Part shown: piece by piece, positions 24,501-36,709 of the stretch
How the letters are laid out: each line of letters starts with the position of its first letter
Numbering within the stretch: position 1 is the first letter of the stretch
Assembly: GCF_011075055.1 (NCBI RefSeq)
Contig: NC_058143.1
Span: 9,191,057 to 9,255,056, forward strand
DNA from: Mangifera indica
Taxonomy: Eukaryota > Streptophyta > Magnoliopsida > Sapindales > Anacardiaceae
Reading direction: 5' to 3'
DNA length: 64,000 nt
The notes under the pieces: generated by a model
The model's database searches: none
Told to the model about the DNA's origin: nothing
The model's input: the letters and a program-made list of their open reading frames with translations, nothing else
Translations under genes and position numbers: made by a program

Positions 24501-25183
24501 TTAATAACTGTTTTAACATATCAAAATTTTAACTATAATTTAATTAGATAAAAAATGTTATAGTACATCAAAACTATGACATTTTAGGAAGTTGAAAGAT
24601 TCGATTCCTTTTTTAAACCAAACTTAAGTTAAAAGGTGTTATGTTTGGCTTGACTTTTATTTGACTTAAATTTATGAGTCAAATTAATTGTCGTCTTTAA
24701 TTTTGATTTGATAAACTCAAGCAAAACTCGAATCAGATTATTTTTTATTCGAATCGATTTGAGTTAGAGATCTACGGGCTTAATTCAGTTCGTATCCACT
24801 CTTAAAACAATTGTTAAGGCATCATTGTTCTATGCATAAATTACAAATCTAAATAATAAATCTATCCCAAACTAAACCAATTTTAATTTGATTGAGTATG
24901 TAGAACTGAAGCTACCCTCCTATTTTTAGATACCAATTAACATTTCTTTAAGGGCTCATAATTTCTTAAAAGAATTGCCCATTTCAAGTCAGGCCAACAA
25001 ACTAAATTGTTTTGTCAAGCCACTTATAAATCATTGCCGCCCACTCAAAAACCATTCCACTAAGTGCCATCTCCTAACTTAACAACAATCCCATTATCTC
25101 AGCTTACCAAAAAAACATACCATTATCTCAGCTTACCAAAAAAAAATCTCTGTATTTCTAATTGATTTTGCTGTCGTTTAACA

Positions 25184-25593
25184 ATATGGTGTGCAAGGGT
25201 TGTGAAAGGGAAAGTTCATCTCGCTGCTGCTCGTATCTTTACTCCGGTATTCACTTTTCACTTGTTTATTTGCAAAATTTATTTATTTGGTTCAATTTTT
25301 TCTGGGTTTTTCTTAAACTTGGTCAAGATGGGTTTAAAAGAATAGCAAGTGCAGTAACATCTGTAGATAACATCAATTTTGTTAATATAAATATGAATAT
25401 TTTATAATTTTATTTGATTGATTACAAAACTTTACAATAGGGTTTGTGTATTTGTTTGTGGGCTTTCATTCACTTGATGGGTTAGTTTACACATATTTAT
25501 CTACAACAAAGGAGGAGGGTCCTAATAGGCTTGCAGTTGTGTTTGCTTCTCTTGGTTTAATATCTTTTATCATTGGCTTCTTTCTAATGTAGC
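25184..25593 (+). pseudogene. Possible captured two-exon gene fragment in the CACTA element
   Basis: ATG at 25184 opens MVCKGCERESSSRCCSYLYS, followed by a candidate donor at CTCCG|GTATTC. An acceptor-like TTTACAATAG ends at 25440. The next stretch encodes a membrane-like peptide with LAVVFASLGLISFIIGFFLM and a stop at 25591. The peptide does not resemble any CACTA protein I know, and the family is not recognised. It could instead be a chance frame in a long 5' region of the transposase gene. Low certainty. Confidence 0.3.
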
Positions 25594-27379
25594 TGTAGTT
25601 TAGATCTCCTATGATTGGTTATGCTATTTTGAATGTCTCTAGTCTTTCTATTATTCTTTTCACTATTGGACCATATAATGCAGGAATCAAGATTTAATAT
25701 TAAATTACAAGGATTTTGTTATTTGAGATTCACGAAATTATTTAGAGTTGAAGTTATTTTCCAATTAAAAACTTAGGGTTATTTATTTTTCATGTTAGGA
25801 AAAGATTTCTTTTCTTATTAGATTATGATTTTGAGTTTGTATCTATTTAGCACTTGACATGTATCACATAGGCCTTAAGTCATGTTTTGATATAGAAATT
25901 GATTCTATGCTGGAAAGAAGAGCAACAACTATCCGCTCAAAGTAACTGTAAACTCTCTTTTAAAATAAAATTTAAAAAAAAAAAAAGAAATACAACCAGA
26001 GACCAAGTGTCCACAAAGAATTAAAAAAGAAAAAGAAGAGAGTAAAGTCAATGCCTATTCTAGCTAGTAACCATTCTTCCCTAAACAAAAAAGCCAAAAA
26101 ACTATTGAATATCTACCCAAAACCCTTCCCACTTCAGATGAATTGTTTAAAAAAAAAAAATAGATCTAGAAAAACCTAAAAAACTGGAGCTCCAAATTTT
26201 AAAAAAAAAAATGGAAGACCTGACTTCATAAAGCTAAAAAGAGTGAAACTGTTTCAAAAGGTAGTGTCAGTAACATGTAAAATTAAATAGTAGGTTCACT
26301 TAATTAACAAATCAATTCAAGCATAAAGGGTAACCAACTCTTTCTCCAAGGTTCAAGTAGAAAGGGAAAGCTTTTCTTTTTTTGCAGCTTAGCTTTACAT
26401 GCATTTTGTTTTCAGTCATATAATACTTGGGTCGCATTATATTGTTAGAGTTCCTTTAAAAATTGAGGACTATCAAAGGATACTATGCTGGAAATTTGTA
26501 AATTTTATGCTGGAAACTATGCTGGAAATTTGATCACTCTTTTAGCTATCTTCTTGCTAATCCTTTGCCTATTGTCTTGTAATTTGTGCTAGAATCTCTC
26601 TCTTTTTCTCCTCTTCTACCTTATTTTCTACATCATTGCTTCTTTTTCATAGGACTTCTAATTTTCTATTATATACTTTATGAATAATAAAGTTTCTCAT
26701 TTTTTAATTTTTTTTTTTTGTTTAATTTCTAAAATGCTTTTGTGAATTCTTATTTACTAAAAGTTTGTTTTGGTAGATGTTATTAATTGTCTAGGTCAAA
26801 CACATCTTGGCAATCAATAAGTGATGATGCTTTTGTATCACTTGTGTAATTGGATTATTTAATAATGCAAAAACATCTTTCTTAAGGACAAATTATATTG
26901 AAACAACTAACATATTGTAATTTATTAACATACTACACTATTTCCTCTTTTAAATATTGTAATTTATTTGGCCTTATATTAATTGGTAAGTTCTAGCAAC
27001 ACTATCATAACACATCCATCAATAGGGACCCCTTCATATCAAACATAAAAAAACATGACAATTGTTATATCAATCTTTTTTAATGTCAAATACAACTACT
27101 TAGACGTTTTTGCTCCATTCATATTGTTATATTGCACTAATTAGTTGCTTAGACTTTTTTACTTCATTATGAAAAACATGACAACTGTTGCATTAGTAAT
27201 ATTTCATATTCATATTATCATTGTTAGTCAAAACAGGTCAAATACATGCATTCATTCATAAAGGTTTTATTTAATTATTTATCATGACAACTTTTTGCTT
27301 CATAGGTTTGAGTTATTTATCATAGGATCATTAAAAGTTAATTTTTTGTGTATTATATATATTTGCAGTTTATTAAGGC

Positions 27380-30300
27380 ATGGATAAAAGAGATAAGAGT
27401 TGGATGAATCTTCTTAGATATAGTGATAAATATATGAATGGGGTAAATGATTTTCTTGACAAGGCATTTTCCTTGGCAGCTCATGGGAATGTAATTTTAT
27501 GCCCATGCAAAAAGTGTCATTTACATTATTGGTATTGTAGAAACACAGTATATGAGCATTTGATTATTGATGGAATAACTCCAGGATATAATGACTGGTT
27601 TTTCATGGTGAAGTACTAGATTCAAGTATGAATATAGATGACATGGGCCAATCTGACAAAAGGGATATGGGTGATGATATAGATGGATTGTTGCATGACA
27701 CTTTTAGGGGTGTAATCAATGAAGATATTCCATGTAACCAAGAATTTAGAAAGGGTCAAACAGATGAGGCTAAGAAATTCTTTAAATTATTGGAGGAAGG
27801 GAAAGAAGAGTTATATCCAGGTTGTCAAAATTTTTCAAAGTTATCTTTCACTATTCGCTTATACCTTTTGAAATGCATCCATGGAATCAGTAATGTGGCG
27901 ATTACTAATATTCTAGAGTTACTTAGAGAGGCATTTCCCCATGCAAAATTACCTACATCTTTTAATGTAGCTAAGAAAATGGTGAAAGACTTAGGGCTTG
28001 AATATCAAAAGATACATGCATGTCCTAATGATTGCATGCTCTTTTGGGATGAGAATGAGACATTAAGCTCATGTAAGGTATGTGGTGCATCTAGATGGAA
28101 ATCCAATGGAAATGTTGTAGGGAATAGTTAGGAAAGGTTATCTAAAAAAGGGTATCAAATCCCTAAGAAAGTTTTTAGATATTTTCCATTGATTCCTAGG
28201 CTTCAACGGTTGTTTATGTGTAAAAAAACTGCTGATTGCATGACATGGCATGAAAAATATTGTACTAAAGATGGAAATTTAAGGCATCCAGCTGATGGTG
28301 AAGCTTGGAAGAAATTTGATTCATTGTATCCTCATTTCGCACAAGACCCTAAAAATGTGAGGTTGGGTCTCTCGAGTGATGGATTCAATCCATTTAGAAC
28401 AATGAGCATTACACATAGCACATGGCCGATCATTTTGATTAATTATAATTTGCCTCCATGACATTGCATGAAACTAGAATATTTGATTTTGTCATCAATT
28501 ATTCCAGGACCATCTTCTCCTGGTCAAGATATTGATATCTACATGCAACTGTTTATTAAAGAAATGAGGTTACTTTGGGATATTGGTGTAGATACTTATG
28601 ATGCTTCCACTAATCAAACATTCAAAAAGCGTGCATGTTTGCTATGGACTGTTAGTGACTTCCCAACATATGCAATGCTTTCTGGGTGGAGTACCAAGGG
28701 AAAATTTGCATGCCCTACATGTCATTATGAGACGAGCTCCCAATATTTGAAACATAGTAGGAACACTTGCTATATGAGACATCGTAAATTCTTGGCTGAG
28801 GATCACCTATGGAGACATGATAAGAGATATTTCAATGGTGATATGGAGTTAGAAAAATCCTATCCTCCTTTGTCAGGGACTGATGTGTTAGAACTTTTGA
28901 ATGGTTTGAGAATGTATTTGGGAAGTCAACGAAAAAGGTCAAAATAGTAAGTGAAGTTCCATGGAAAAAAAAGTCTATTTTTTTTCGATTACCATATTAG
29001 GAGCATAATTTATGTCGTCACAATCTTGATGTAATGCATATAGAGAAAAACATTTGTGATAGTATCCTTGGTACTTTACTAGATATTCCAGGAAAGACAA
29101 AGGATCACATAAATGCACGTTATGACTTACAAGACATAGGCATTCGAAGGGAATTGCAACCAACTATTGCAAATGATGGTCAACATGTGCTGTTAGCGAA
29201 AGCATGTTTTTCCTTCACGACAAAAGAGAAAGAGATTTTTTGTTCTGTTTTGAAGGATGCAAAATTACCACAAGGTTATGCCTCTAATATTTCACGATGT
29301 GTTGATGTTGGTGGGAGAAAGATTTCAGGGTACAAGAGCCATGATGCCCATTTCATCATGCATTACTTGTTACAATGTGCTGTAAGAAAAACACTCCCAA
29401 AACATGTTGCAACTGCTTTAATAAGATTAGGTGCTTTTTTTAGAGGTGCATGTAGCAAAGTGGTGAAACCAAAGGATTTAAATTACTTACAATCTGAAAT
29501 CACTGAAGTATTATGTCCACTAGAAAAGATTTTCCCTCCTAGCTTGTTTGATATTATGGTGCATTTACCTATACATATAGTAGACGAAATTAGGCTTGGT
29601 GGGCCAGTTATGTATCGATGGATGTATTTTTGTGAGAGATATCTATGTCATTTAAAGAGATTTGTCAATAATAAGAGTAAACCAGAAAGTTCTATTGTTG
29701 AAGGGTACTTAGCAGAAGAATGTTTAACATTTTGCTCCAGATATTTGCATGATGGAGTGAAGACAAAAGAGAATAGGTATAAGGAGAATCATGATAGTGT
29801 CACTTCAATAGAAAATTCATCTTCCATTTTTCTAAAATTAGGACATCCGATTGGGGGGAAACGAAAAAAGAAAGGTGAGGCCATAAATATTAATAAGGAA
29901 ACCTTACTTCAGGCACATCGATATGTCTTATTCAATTGTGAAGATAAGGATGTTGAGAAGTATATTGCGTAAGATGATAACCCTTAAACCATATTTTGTT
30001 TCCTTATTTAATGCTTTTTGTTTTGTTCTATTATTTATAAACATAATTTTTTTTATCATTTGTAGAGAATATCGAAATTTGACAGAGCGTAATGTTAAAG
30101 CTAGTAGATGGACAACAGTACAAAATCATAGTCACAATTTTCCAGATTGGTTTCAAAATAAAGTTTCAGTGGCTACTAATATTCCAAATCATATTTTTTG
30201 GTTGTCCAAAGGTCCAAACTTAGTGTCTAGGAGGTTTGTTGGATATTTTATCAATGGTTATAAGTTTTACACTAGGACAAGGGATGCTAAATGCAAGACC

Positions 30301-30864
30301 CAAAATAGTGGAGTTACCTTATCAGCATTGACTCCAAGTTTTGCAAGTTCAAAAGATAAAAGTCCAATAATAAGTGATGTTAATTATTATGGTGTAATAG
30401 ATGACATCATTGAAGTAGATTATTGGGGAGTCTTTACTATTGTTTTGTTCAAATGCACTTGGTTTCAAGAAGAAAAAGATGATTATGGACTTACAAAGGT
30501 CAATTTCAAAAAAACATGCTATGCAGATGAGCCTTTTGTAATGGCAACACAAGTTCATCAAGTATTTTATGTTAAAGATCCTATTGAAAAAGATGGGCAT
30601 TATGTAATGAGGAAGGTTCCACAAGATTTGTATGATCTTGTGGAAGAAAACAATGGCAATCTACAAGAGACATATTGGGGAGAAATTAATGATGATAATT
30701 ATAACTTGGGTGAAAATGACGTTGAGGTAGATGTCAATTGGTGTAGAAATGATTTACCACATATGGCCGTTGAGATGCCTTCAAATATATCAAGTGAAAA
30801 CAACATAAACAATGATTCAAATTTTGATGACACTGATTGGGATTGGATGGATGCTACTGGATGA
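27380..30864 (+). pseudogene. CACTA transposase (tnp2 family), inactivated
   Basis: This is the catalytic transposase of a CACTA element. ATG at 27380 starts the plant transposase-associated domain (DKRDKSWMNLLRYSDKYMNG to YEHLIIDGITPGYNDW). After a frameshift near 27598 the Transposase_21 core follows (CMLFWDENETLSSCKVCGAS, IPRLQRLFMCKKTA, AWKKFDSLYPHFAQDPKNVR, GKFACPTCHYET). From 29034 comes a DUF4218 region (VMHIEKNICDSILGTLLDIP to CERYLCHLKRFV). A GT-AG intron at 29969-30065 joins it in frame to a DUF4216 region (FWLSKGPNLVSRRFVGY, NYYGVIDDIIEVDYWG), ending at 30864 after an acidic tail. Stops at 28129, 28459 and 28998 and frameshifts near 27598 and 28915 inactivate it. The stops at 28459 and 28998 replace conserved Trp. 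Confidence 0.93.
29969..30065 (+). other. Intron in the CACTA transposase gene
   Basis: The donor GC|GTAAGA and acceptor TTTGTAG|AGAA flank a T-rich 97-bp segment. Splicing joins EKYIA to EYRNL in phase, matching the usual continuity of DUF4218 to DUF4216 regions in this family. Confidence 0.8.
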
Positions 30865-31083
30865 TTATGTTTGTTTTTTTGGTAATGATGTCTTCATTGA
30901 CTTATTAAAAGTTTAAACAACATTTGTTTATAATTGCCTATTATTTTTTTTCTGTTTGTATAAATTAATTTCTTTGTCTATTTCTAATTGCCCAATGCAT
31001 GGTTTACTTAATGTTATCTAAATGATACTATTTTTTAGGCATATGAGCACAATTTTTGTAACTTGAGTTTCTTGGTTTTGTAG

Positions 31084-31651
31084 GCACTCATATTTTGAAG
31101 TTGCCCACTGTGAAAAGACTTAAAAGAAAGCTTTATCATTTAAAGGTAATTCTTTCTTATTTTTAATCTTCTTTGTGTTACACTCATTCTCTTTAATTCA
31201 TTTGTTGTTAACAACCTGGTATGATTTTTTGATAAATATTTATGGATATAGTGCAATGAAAAAGGAAAAGCAAGAGGCACAAAAAAGAAAATATGTACCA
31301 GCAGGTGTTATGGCCTCTTATTTGAGAAAAGATAAACAAAAACACCACAAGTCACAACAATTAATTGAAGAGCAACAAGTTTCAATTAGTCTTCGCCAAA
31401 AGTGTAAGGAACCACCAGCAGCACTAGTTGGACAATCACAAAAGGCCAAAGGTCAATCAGAAAAAAGCAAGGAACGTCCTGAAATTTCAGTTATACAACA
31501 ACAAATTATGCAGCAACAGTTCGTCAATTACCGTATAAATATACATTCTCAACAAGAGACATATGACTTAGTGGTGGAGCAACAAGTTGAAAAGCATAAT
31601 CAATTGCCTAAAAGTTCAATTCAGGTATCAATTACATTAGAGATTGCATAG
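31084..31651 (+). CDS. Second CACTA gene, short basic/Gln-rich product
   Basis: A short exon after the acceptor TTTTGTAG (31084-31145) encodes HILKLPTVKRLKRKLYHLK and ends at a donor AAAG|GTAATT. A further exon from about 31252 encodes MKKEKQEAQKRKYVPAGVMA followed by a region rich in K and Q (SQQLIEEQQVS, QQQIMQQQF), stopping at 31651. Position and composition suit the start of the DNA-binding accessory gene of CACTA elements. The Ptta-type domain usual there is not visible before the element ends at 31824, so it may be truncated. The function is inferred from position only. Confidence 0.4.
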
Positions 31652-31824
31652 TGTTTATGTTAGTCTTTCTTGTTTTTTACTGTATATATCTTTTCTTTGC
31701 AATATTGGGTATATAATACTATTTTCTTCCTTTTCTACATATTATATATTGTTGACTGTTTTCTTTAGCTTCTAGCTTCTAGTTATTGTGTTATTTTATT
31801 AATCTTTTTTCCATATGTATAGTG

Positions 31825-31852
31825 TTTAAGTGGCCTATTTCTTGAGGAACCT
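31825..31852. repeat. 28-bp direct repeat abutting the CACTA right end
   Basis: Partner of 24066-24093 with one mismatch. It begins on the base after the terminal TAGTG of the element. Confidence 0.9.
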
Positions 31853-32527
31853 AGTACCAAAGAAATTATTGTTTTGAAAGTCGATAACAGCAAGAGATGT
31901 AAGGTTTCTGATAGAAAGTGGCATCAATCTAACCTACTTTTATGATTTCAACATTATGACTCTTCCATTAGTTAGACTATAGGTAATACCAATCCAGTTG
32001 CAAAAATGGATAGAATTATTCCAGGATCTCATTATGTGGAAAGGATTCTGAGTTATTCGTTGTTTGAAATGAAGCAAAACAAGTTCATCATCTAATTGAA
32101 AACCTAACCAGGTTGAGATAAACATCTATAGAAGACATTGAAACCAAAGAAGGAAATGAAACATGCAGGCTTTGGGATTAAAAAAGTATCTCTCTATTGA
32201 TTTGAAAATAAAGAGAGGGGTGATTAAATGGGAACTACGTGGGAGAAGGAAAATAATATATAAAAGTGATTTACATCGACCCACCGAAAGATTGACCTTA
32301 AATCACTTTTCATCAAATTTTTAAACCCAAATCTCAAGTGGATAATAAAAAATGGGATAGGACACAGAATAAAAATTATTATACTACCCCTAAACTACAT
32401 TTCTCTTTCTCCTCACTCAATTGTCAAACATTTCTCCTTCTTCTCACCCTCTTTTTCGACTTAAAAGAGTTAGAGTTTAAGCGTAGACTTATATTTGACA
32501 AGCTCCTCTCAAACCAGCTAGCTCGAC

Positions 32528-33170
32528 TCAATTCACTACAAAAATCTATAGCCTATTATTAAAGACTTTTAGAAACCAAAAAAATCTTGTCATTATTTGT
32601 TGTTATAACTTCCCTGTTAAAAGTATTAACAAAGTTTTAAATTTAACATAAATAATAAGGTGGAAATCTCATCATTAAAAATAGTAATAACAATAAATAG
32701 TTTCTTTGCTAGAATAATGTTTTTGGTCGTTGAAAATAATGAAAACAATGAATATCCCCGTTTACTATTAATATTTCTAGTTATTAAACATAATTTCAAT
32801 GATGAATCTTCATGTCATTGTAGCAATATTTGTCGGTCCCTAAATATAATATCAAAGATAAATATTCTTATCATTATAGCTATATTTACTAGATACTATA
32901 TATAATATCAATTATGAATATTTTCGTCATTATAAATAAATTTACTAGACACTAAACTTAATATTAACAAAGATTATTTTTGTTGTAGTCCAATCATTAA
33001 CAAATGTAACAATGATAAATATTCTCATTGTTATAGCTATATTTATTGACCATTAAAATAGTAATAGAAGTTTCATCATTATGACAAGAGGAATTTTAAC
33101 AATGAAAATTTGATTATGAATATACAATCATTGACATTAGTTATGTATAAATTACAATTATCTTAAAGTC
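32528..33170. repeat. AT-rich repeat element with minisatellite body, right-arm copy
   Basis: Inverted counterpart of 3590-4222. The end near 32528 reads CACTACAAAAATCTATAG, with the terminal CACTA still intact here, and GATTATTTTTGTTGTAGT lies near 32985. The repeats continue to about 33170. Confidence 0.55.
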
Positions 33171-36100
33171 CCTCATATGATCTACAATCATAAAGAATGA
33201 AAAAAAGAAAAATTTATAAGGAAAAAATGAAGAGTGGCTATAAAATTGATTTTCATGATGTCATGTACAATTAGGACATAGATGTACATGAGCTGGGGTC
33301 ATGAGATTTTACAAAGGCGTATGCTCGTGCATGGCAACATGCACACCCTTGCATCCCTTTTATGAACTATGATTTCATTAGCGAACATACGTGCGATAAA
33401 GCGTGCATGGTCATCTATGGCTTGGATGAGTTTCTGACATCATGTAAACTTGTATGTTGATCATGTATATTATGCATGTGACTTCTTAACCTGTTAGTGA
33501 TATTATTATTTGCACAAGTTGATCATTTTGTCATATGATATCTCTTTGAGGCTAAGGTATAGATAAAGTGTTTTACTCAAGGGTTCTCGAATTACATAGA
33601 TGGATTTTTATTGATGATAAGATAATATTGAATCAAACATCAACTCAATTCCACTATGGCAACAAATTTAATTGGTCATTGATATCTTTTAGTAAGCTCT
33701 AACGAAGATATCAGCTCGTATGCTCGGGAGTGACGAATCCTGCATTGATCTACCATAACCTTCATACAGATCACGATATGACCAATCACCACCTTTTGGT
33801 AATCTATTAATTAGACTATATTGAACTAGTGTCAAATCATATTGATCTTTGTACAAGATGATGCAGTGACCTTAAGTCTAAGGATCATATGTACTTTCAT
33901 TCACTAAAAGGATATTTTTCATAGGCATTAGAGTAACCATTCATATAAAATCCTCTTGATGGGGTCAGTTTAGTGAACATGTCTATAACATGTACTCATG
34001 TGTTGTATCAAGTTGTCAATAAATAACTTTGACACATAAGAATTGTCATCACCTTTCAATGAGGTTGTTCAACACTATGATAACTCTATCACTATTACCT
34101 ATGCCCTTGATCATGGTAATATAAGAGTCACACACATTTTTAAGAACAACTACCTAATGTGCATATAGCATTCTCATGATCAAGTTTAGAGCATTGATAT
34201 CGTTATCATGATTTAACTATTCATAGGACAATTATCTATTTCGGATAAAATAAAGATAAAAAGAATGTCATAGTTGTTAATTAAGCATCAAGGATTACAT
34301 AGAATATAGTTGTGACAATTGGCTTTAGGGACAAAAATACCTAGGTAAAGATAAAATGAACTAGGTTAAAGTTCAAAAGAGTTTCGAGAGATTAAGTATT
34401 GATAAGGATTAAGTATCTCGATGAGACTTGAGATTAGATGAAACCTACACGATATAAATGATGAGATAATAAGCTAACTCAAAAGAATACCCATGACCTA
34501 CGCATACTTGTAGATATGGTATAATTTGTTGATTGGTGTCCATAGGTAAAGATATAATTGCTAGAATTACATGTTTATCAATTGGCTTAGACTTATTAAG
34601 ATATAGAAAGTCTAACGATTGGGTTTATAGATTGATAAGTTAGGATCGTGGGTCTGTCAATTAGCAATAAGAAAGGACAACCAAGACTAAAGAGCCGAGA
34701 GAGTAGCCGTTAGAGTGGGTATGTTGATTCCCTTAGATTTGGTTGAGATCTGATAGCTTAAGATTAAGACTGAGATTAAGATAACCTAGGTTAGTAAAGA
34801 AAAATGGATAAATTTGATTAACAAATTGTATAATAGATCATTCCTACTTTCTGAGTGTTTTTAACTCACTCTTTTAAATTTTATAAGTGATTGAGTTAGA
34901 GGTGACGATAGTGAGGTGACTAATAAGTGATGGAATGGAATGCGGTGGATGAACTCACCAACATCGTGAGATAGCCTTTAGATTTAGGATATGACATGAA
35001 TAAGACTTTGATTATTATAGCACATCTGATATTTTTTACATTTGTTCATATTTGATTATGTTTGTGATAATTATGAGACAATTTTTATTTTAATTAATAA
35101 AGACTTGAGGCACTTCAAAATTATTCAATTTTATTGGATGTAGATTTTAGTATGCTTAATTATATATTAAGTTGATTGATACATGCATAATTAGATTTTA
35201 GTAGCATTTTACCTTGAATATTCAGGGTAAGGTGTTACATATAACTTAATAACTTTTCGTTCAATTTGATTCCATTCTTCCCATAATTCGTGTCATGGGT
35301 CACATAGCTTAAGGTACTTATTCTTATTAAATCATCTTGTTTCTCATAATGGTTATACCTATTCATATTCTCGTAATGGACATACCTTAAGATTATAGTC
35401 CTAGAAACAAGCGTACATGATTGATGTACAACTGTACATTATTTGCCTCACATGCACATTTGTCATTGTTATAGTGATGAACGTGCATCCTCACACATCA
35501 TCACGATTGTTCATTCTATGAAAGAGACACTGTTCATCATTTTCAATCTCTCGAATGAATGGTCGTTCCTCACCATGCATAACCATTCATTTTGGTCAAT
35601 AGTTCAAATTTTCTAGATTTTGATAATCGGTTCTACACCTTAATGCATGGAAATAACTCTCTAAGGCCTTAGGTCATAAATAACATCAAAATCTTATAAC
35701 TATCATGCTTGTTTATCTTTTTTCTTATCACATATCATTATTTTCATTCAATCCTTTTCCATATAAGTTCTTATCATGTTTATTCATTTCCAGTAAGTTC
35801 ATATTCTTACTAATAATGAATTTAAGCGTATAATCAACACAATACAATCACATACCATATCACCAATCACAACATGCCATTATCATTCATAATGTTGACT
35901 TAATGGGATGTTACACCTATTTACTAGGATTCTAAAGTCAAGCTAATCTTTGTGTGGCAATTCCAATGACTTTAGTCTTTTGAACAACAATGATTCCACC
36001 TTTCAAATTTCTCTAGGCACTTTCTATTTCTCTTAGTTTTTAGTTTGTTTATAGTGATTGAAATGCATAAACTCTCTAACATATAAGTGCATAAATTCAA

Positions 36101-36709
36101 GATGTATTAGAGTTTGAGAGCTAATTCAAGTTCTTGTAGTTGATGTTATTGTGAATGACTTTGATATATTTTAGTATGTTTTAATGTTATATTAATTTTT
36201 AAATTATATGATGCTTAATAAGTAATGAGGTTGATGTGGTTAAGATTAAAAAACATGTTTTTAGCCATTTCAAATGTCATAGACAACCATACATCAGTCA
36301 TACGCAACTGCGCAATAATAAATGCTCGTTCATGGCTTGTAAAATTTCCTCACAATAATGGAAGAACATGTATGTGCATTGCTCATTGTTCATTATCATC
36401 AAAAAAACAACACGAACTATTGTTCATCTTAATGAACTGTTATGCATATAATAGAAAGACAAAGATACCCTTATTGTTTAGGAATGACCATGATAAAGAA
36501 GTATAGTCATGCATTAAAGGATGATGAATGCCCATTCATCAATTAAAGAAAACATGTTCATCACACTTTAAAAAGAAATGATCGTTTACCTGATAGTGAA
36601 TTGTCGTGCATAATATAAGTTATGAAATAAAGAGTTAAGACTTGAATCTTGAGAACTCTAATGGTACAACATAACCCCATAACATAGTATACTACCTCAA
36701 GAGCCTAAG
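33171..36709 (+). repeat. Degenerate LTR-like DNA in the right arm, no gene
   Basis: Counterpart of 1-3540. An LTR-like 3' end reads GGGTAAGGTGTTACA, finishing near 35239, and a second, TGGGATGTTACA, finishes near 35916. The segment from 33240 is rich in phrases of the type 'CGTGCATGG' also seen in the putative 3' LTR of the next element (42185 onward), suggesting related LTRs. No coding region is present. Confidence 0.35.

Larger units (their letters stand above)
24094..31824 (+). mobile_element. CACTA (En/Spm) DNA transposon, 7.7 kb, decayed
   Basis: The left end reads CACTACCACATATTGG. The right end, inverted, reads CACTATACATATGG, so both start with CACTA and share a short imperfect terminal repeat. 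Just inside the left end is an array of about 82-bp subterminal repeats. A tnp2-type transposase gene occupies 27380-30864 on the plus strand and a second short gene lies at 31084-31651. It sits inside the right-arm LRR gene and is absent from the left arm. The flanks carry a 28-bp direct repeat instead of the usual 3-bp duplication. The right end lacks subterminal repeats resembling those of the left. Confidence 0.9.
20460..32197 (-). pseudogene. LRR receptor-like kinase pseudogene, right copy, split by two transposons
   Basis: This is the inverted counterpart of the gene at 4566. Reading down the minus strand: the start codon is ATA instead of ATG at 32197-32195; the signal peptide and LRRNT part run to 31853; the CACTA element intervenes; LRRs resume from 24093 to 23107; a foldback element intervenes; and the LRR end follows from 22238 to about 21680 (SIYLGLSNNFFTGSLPLEVS to a GKLCGGVPK cap). 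A transmembrane helix (MIVISTIIGVVSAFLLLIAF, after a frame change near 21650) and RLSYS follow, then stops. The kinase C-terminus lies at 20842-20500 (LELFTGKRPTDEIFKDNLNI). The kinase N-lobe is missing. This copy keeps the LRR end and membrane helix that the left copy lost. Confidence 0.88.
20131..36709. repeat. Right arm of the large inverted duplication
   Basis: This is the reverse-complement partner of 1-7226. It begins immediately after the terminal CA of the gypsy 3' LTR. It contains the LRR-kinase pseudogene on the minus strand, a complete foldback element (22239-23097), the CACTA transposon (24094-31824), the AT-rich element (32528-33170) and LTR-like DNA. The last visible match (CTACCTCAAGAG, about 36696-36707) meets the left window edge, so the true outer limit may lie further out. 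Confidence 0.9.
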
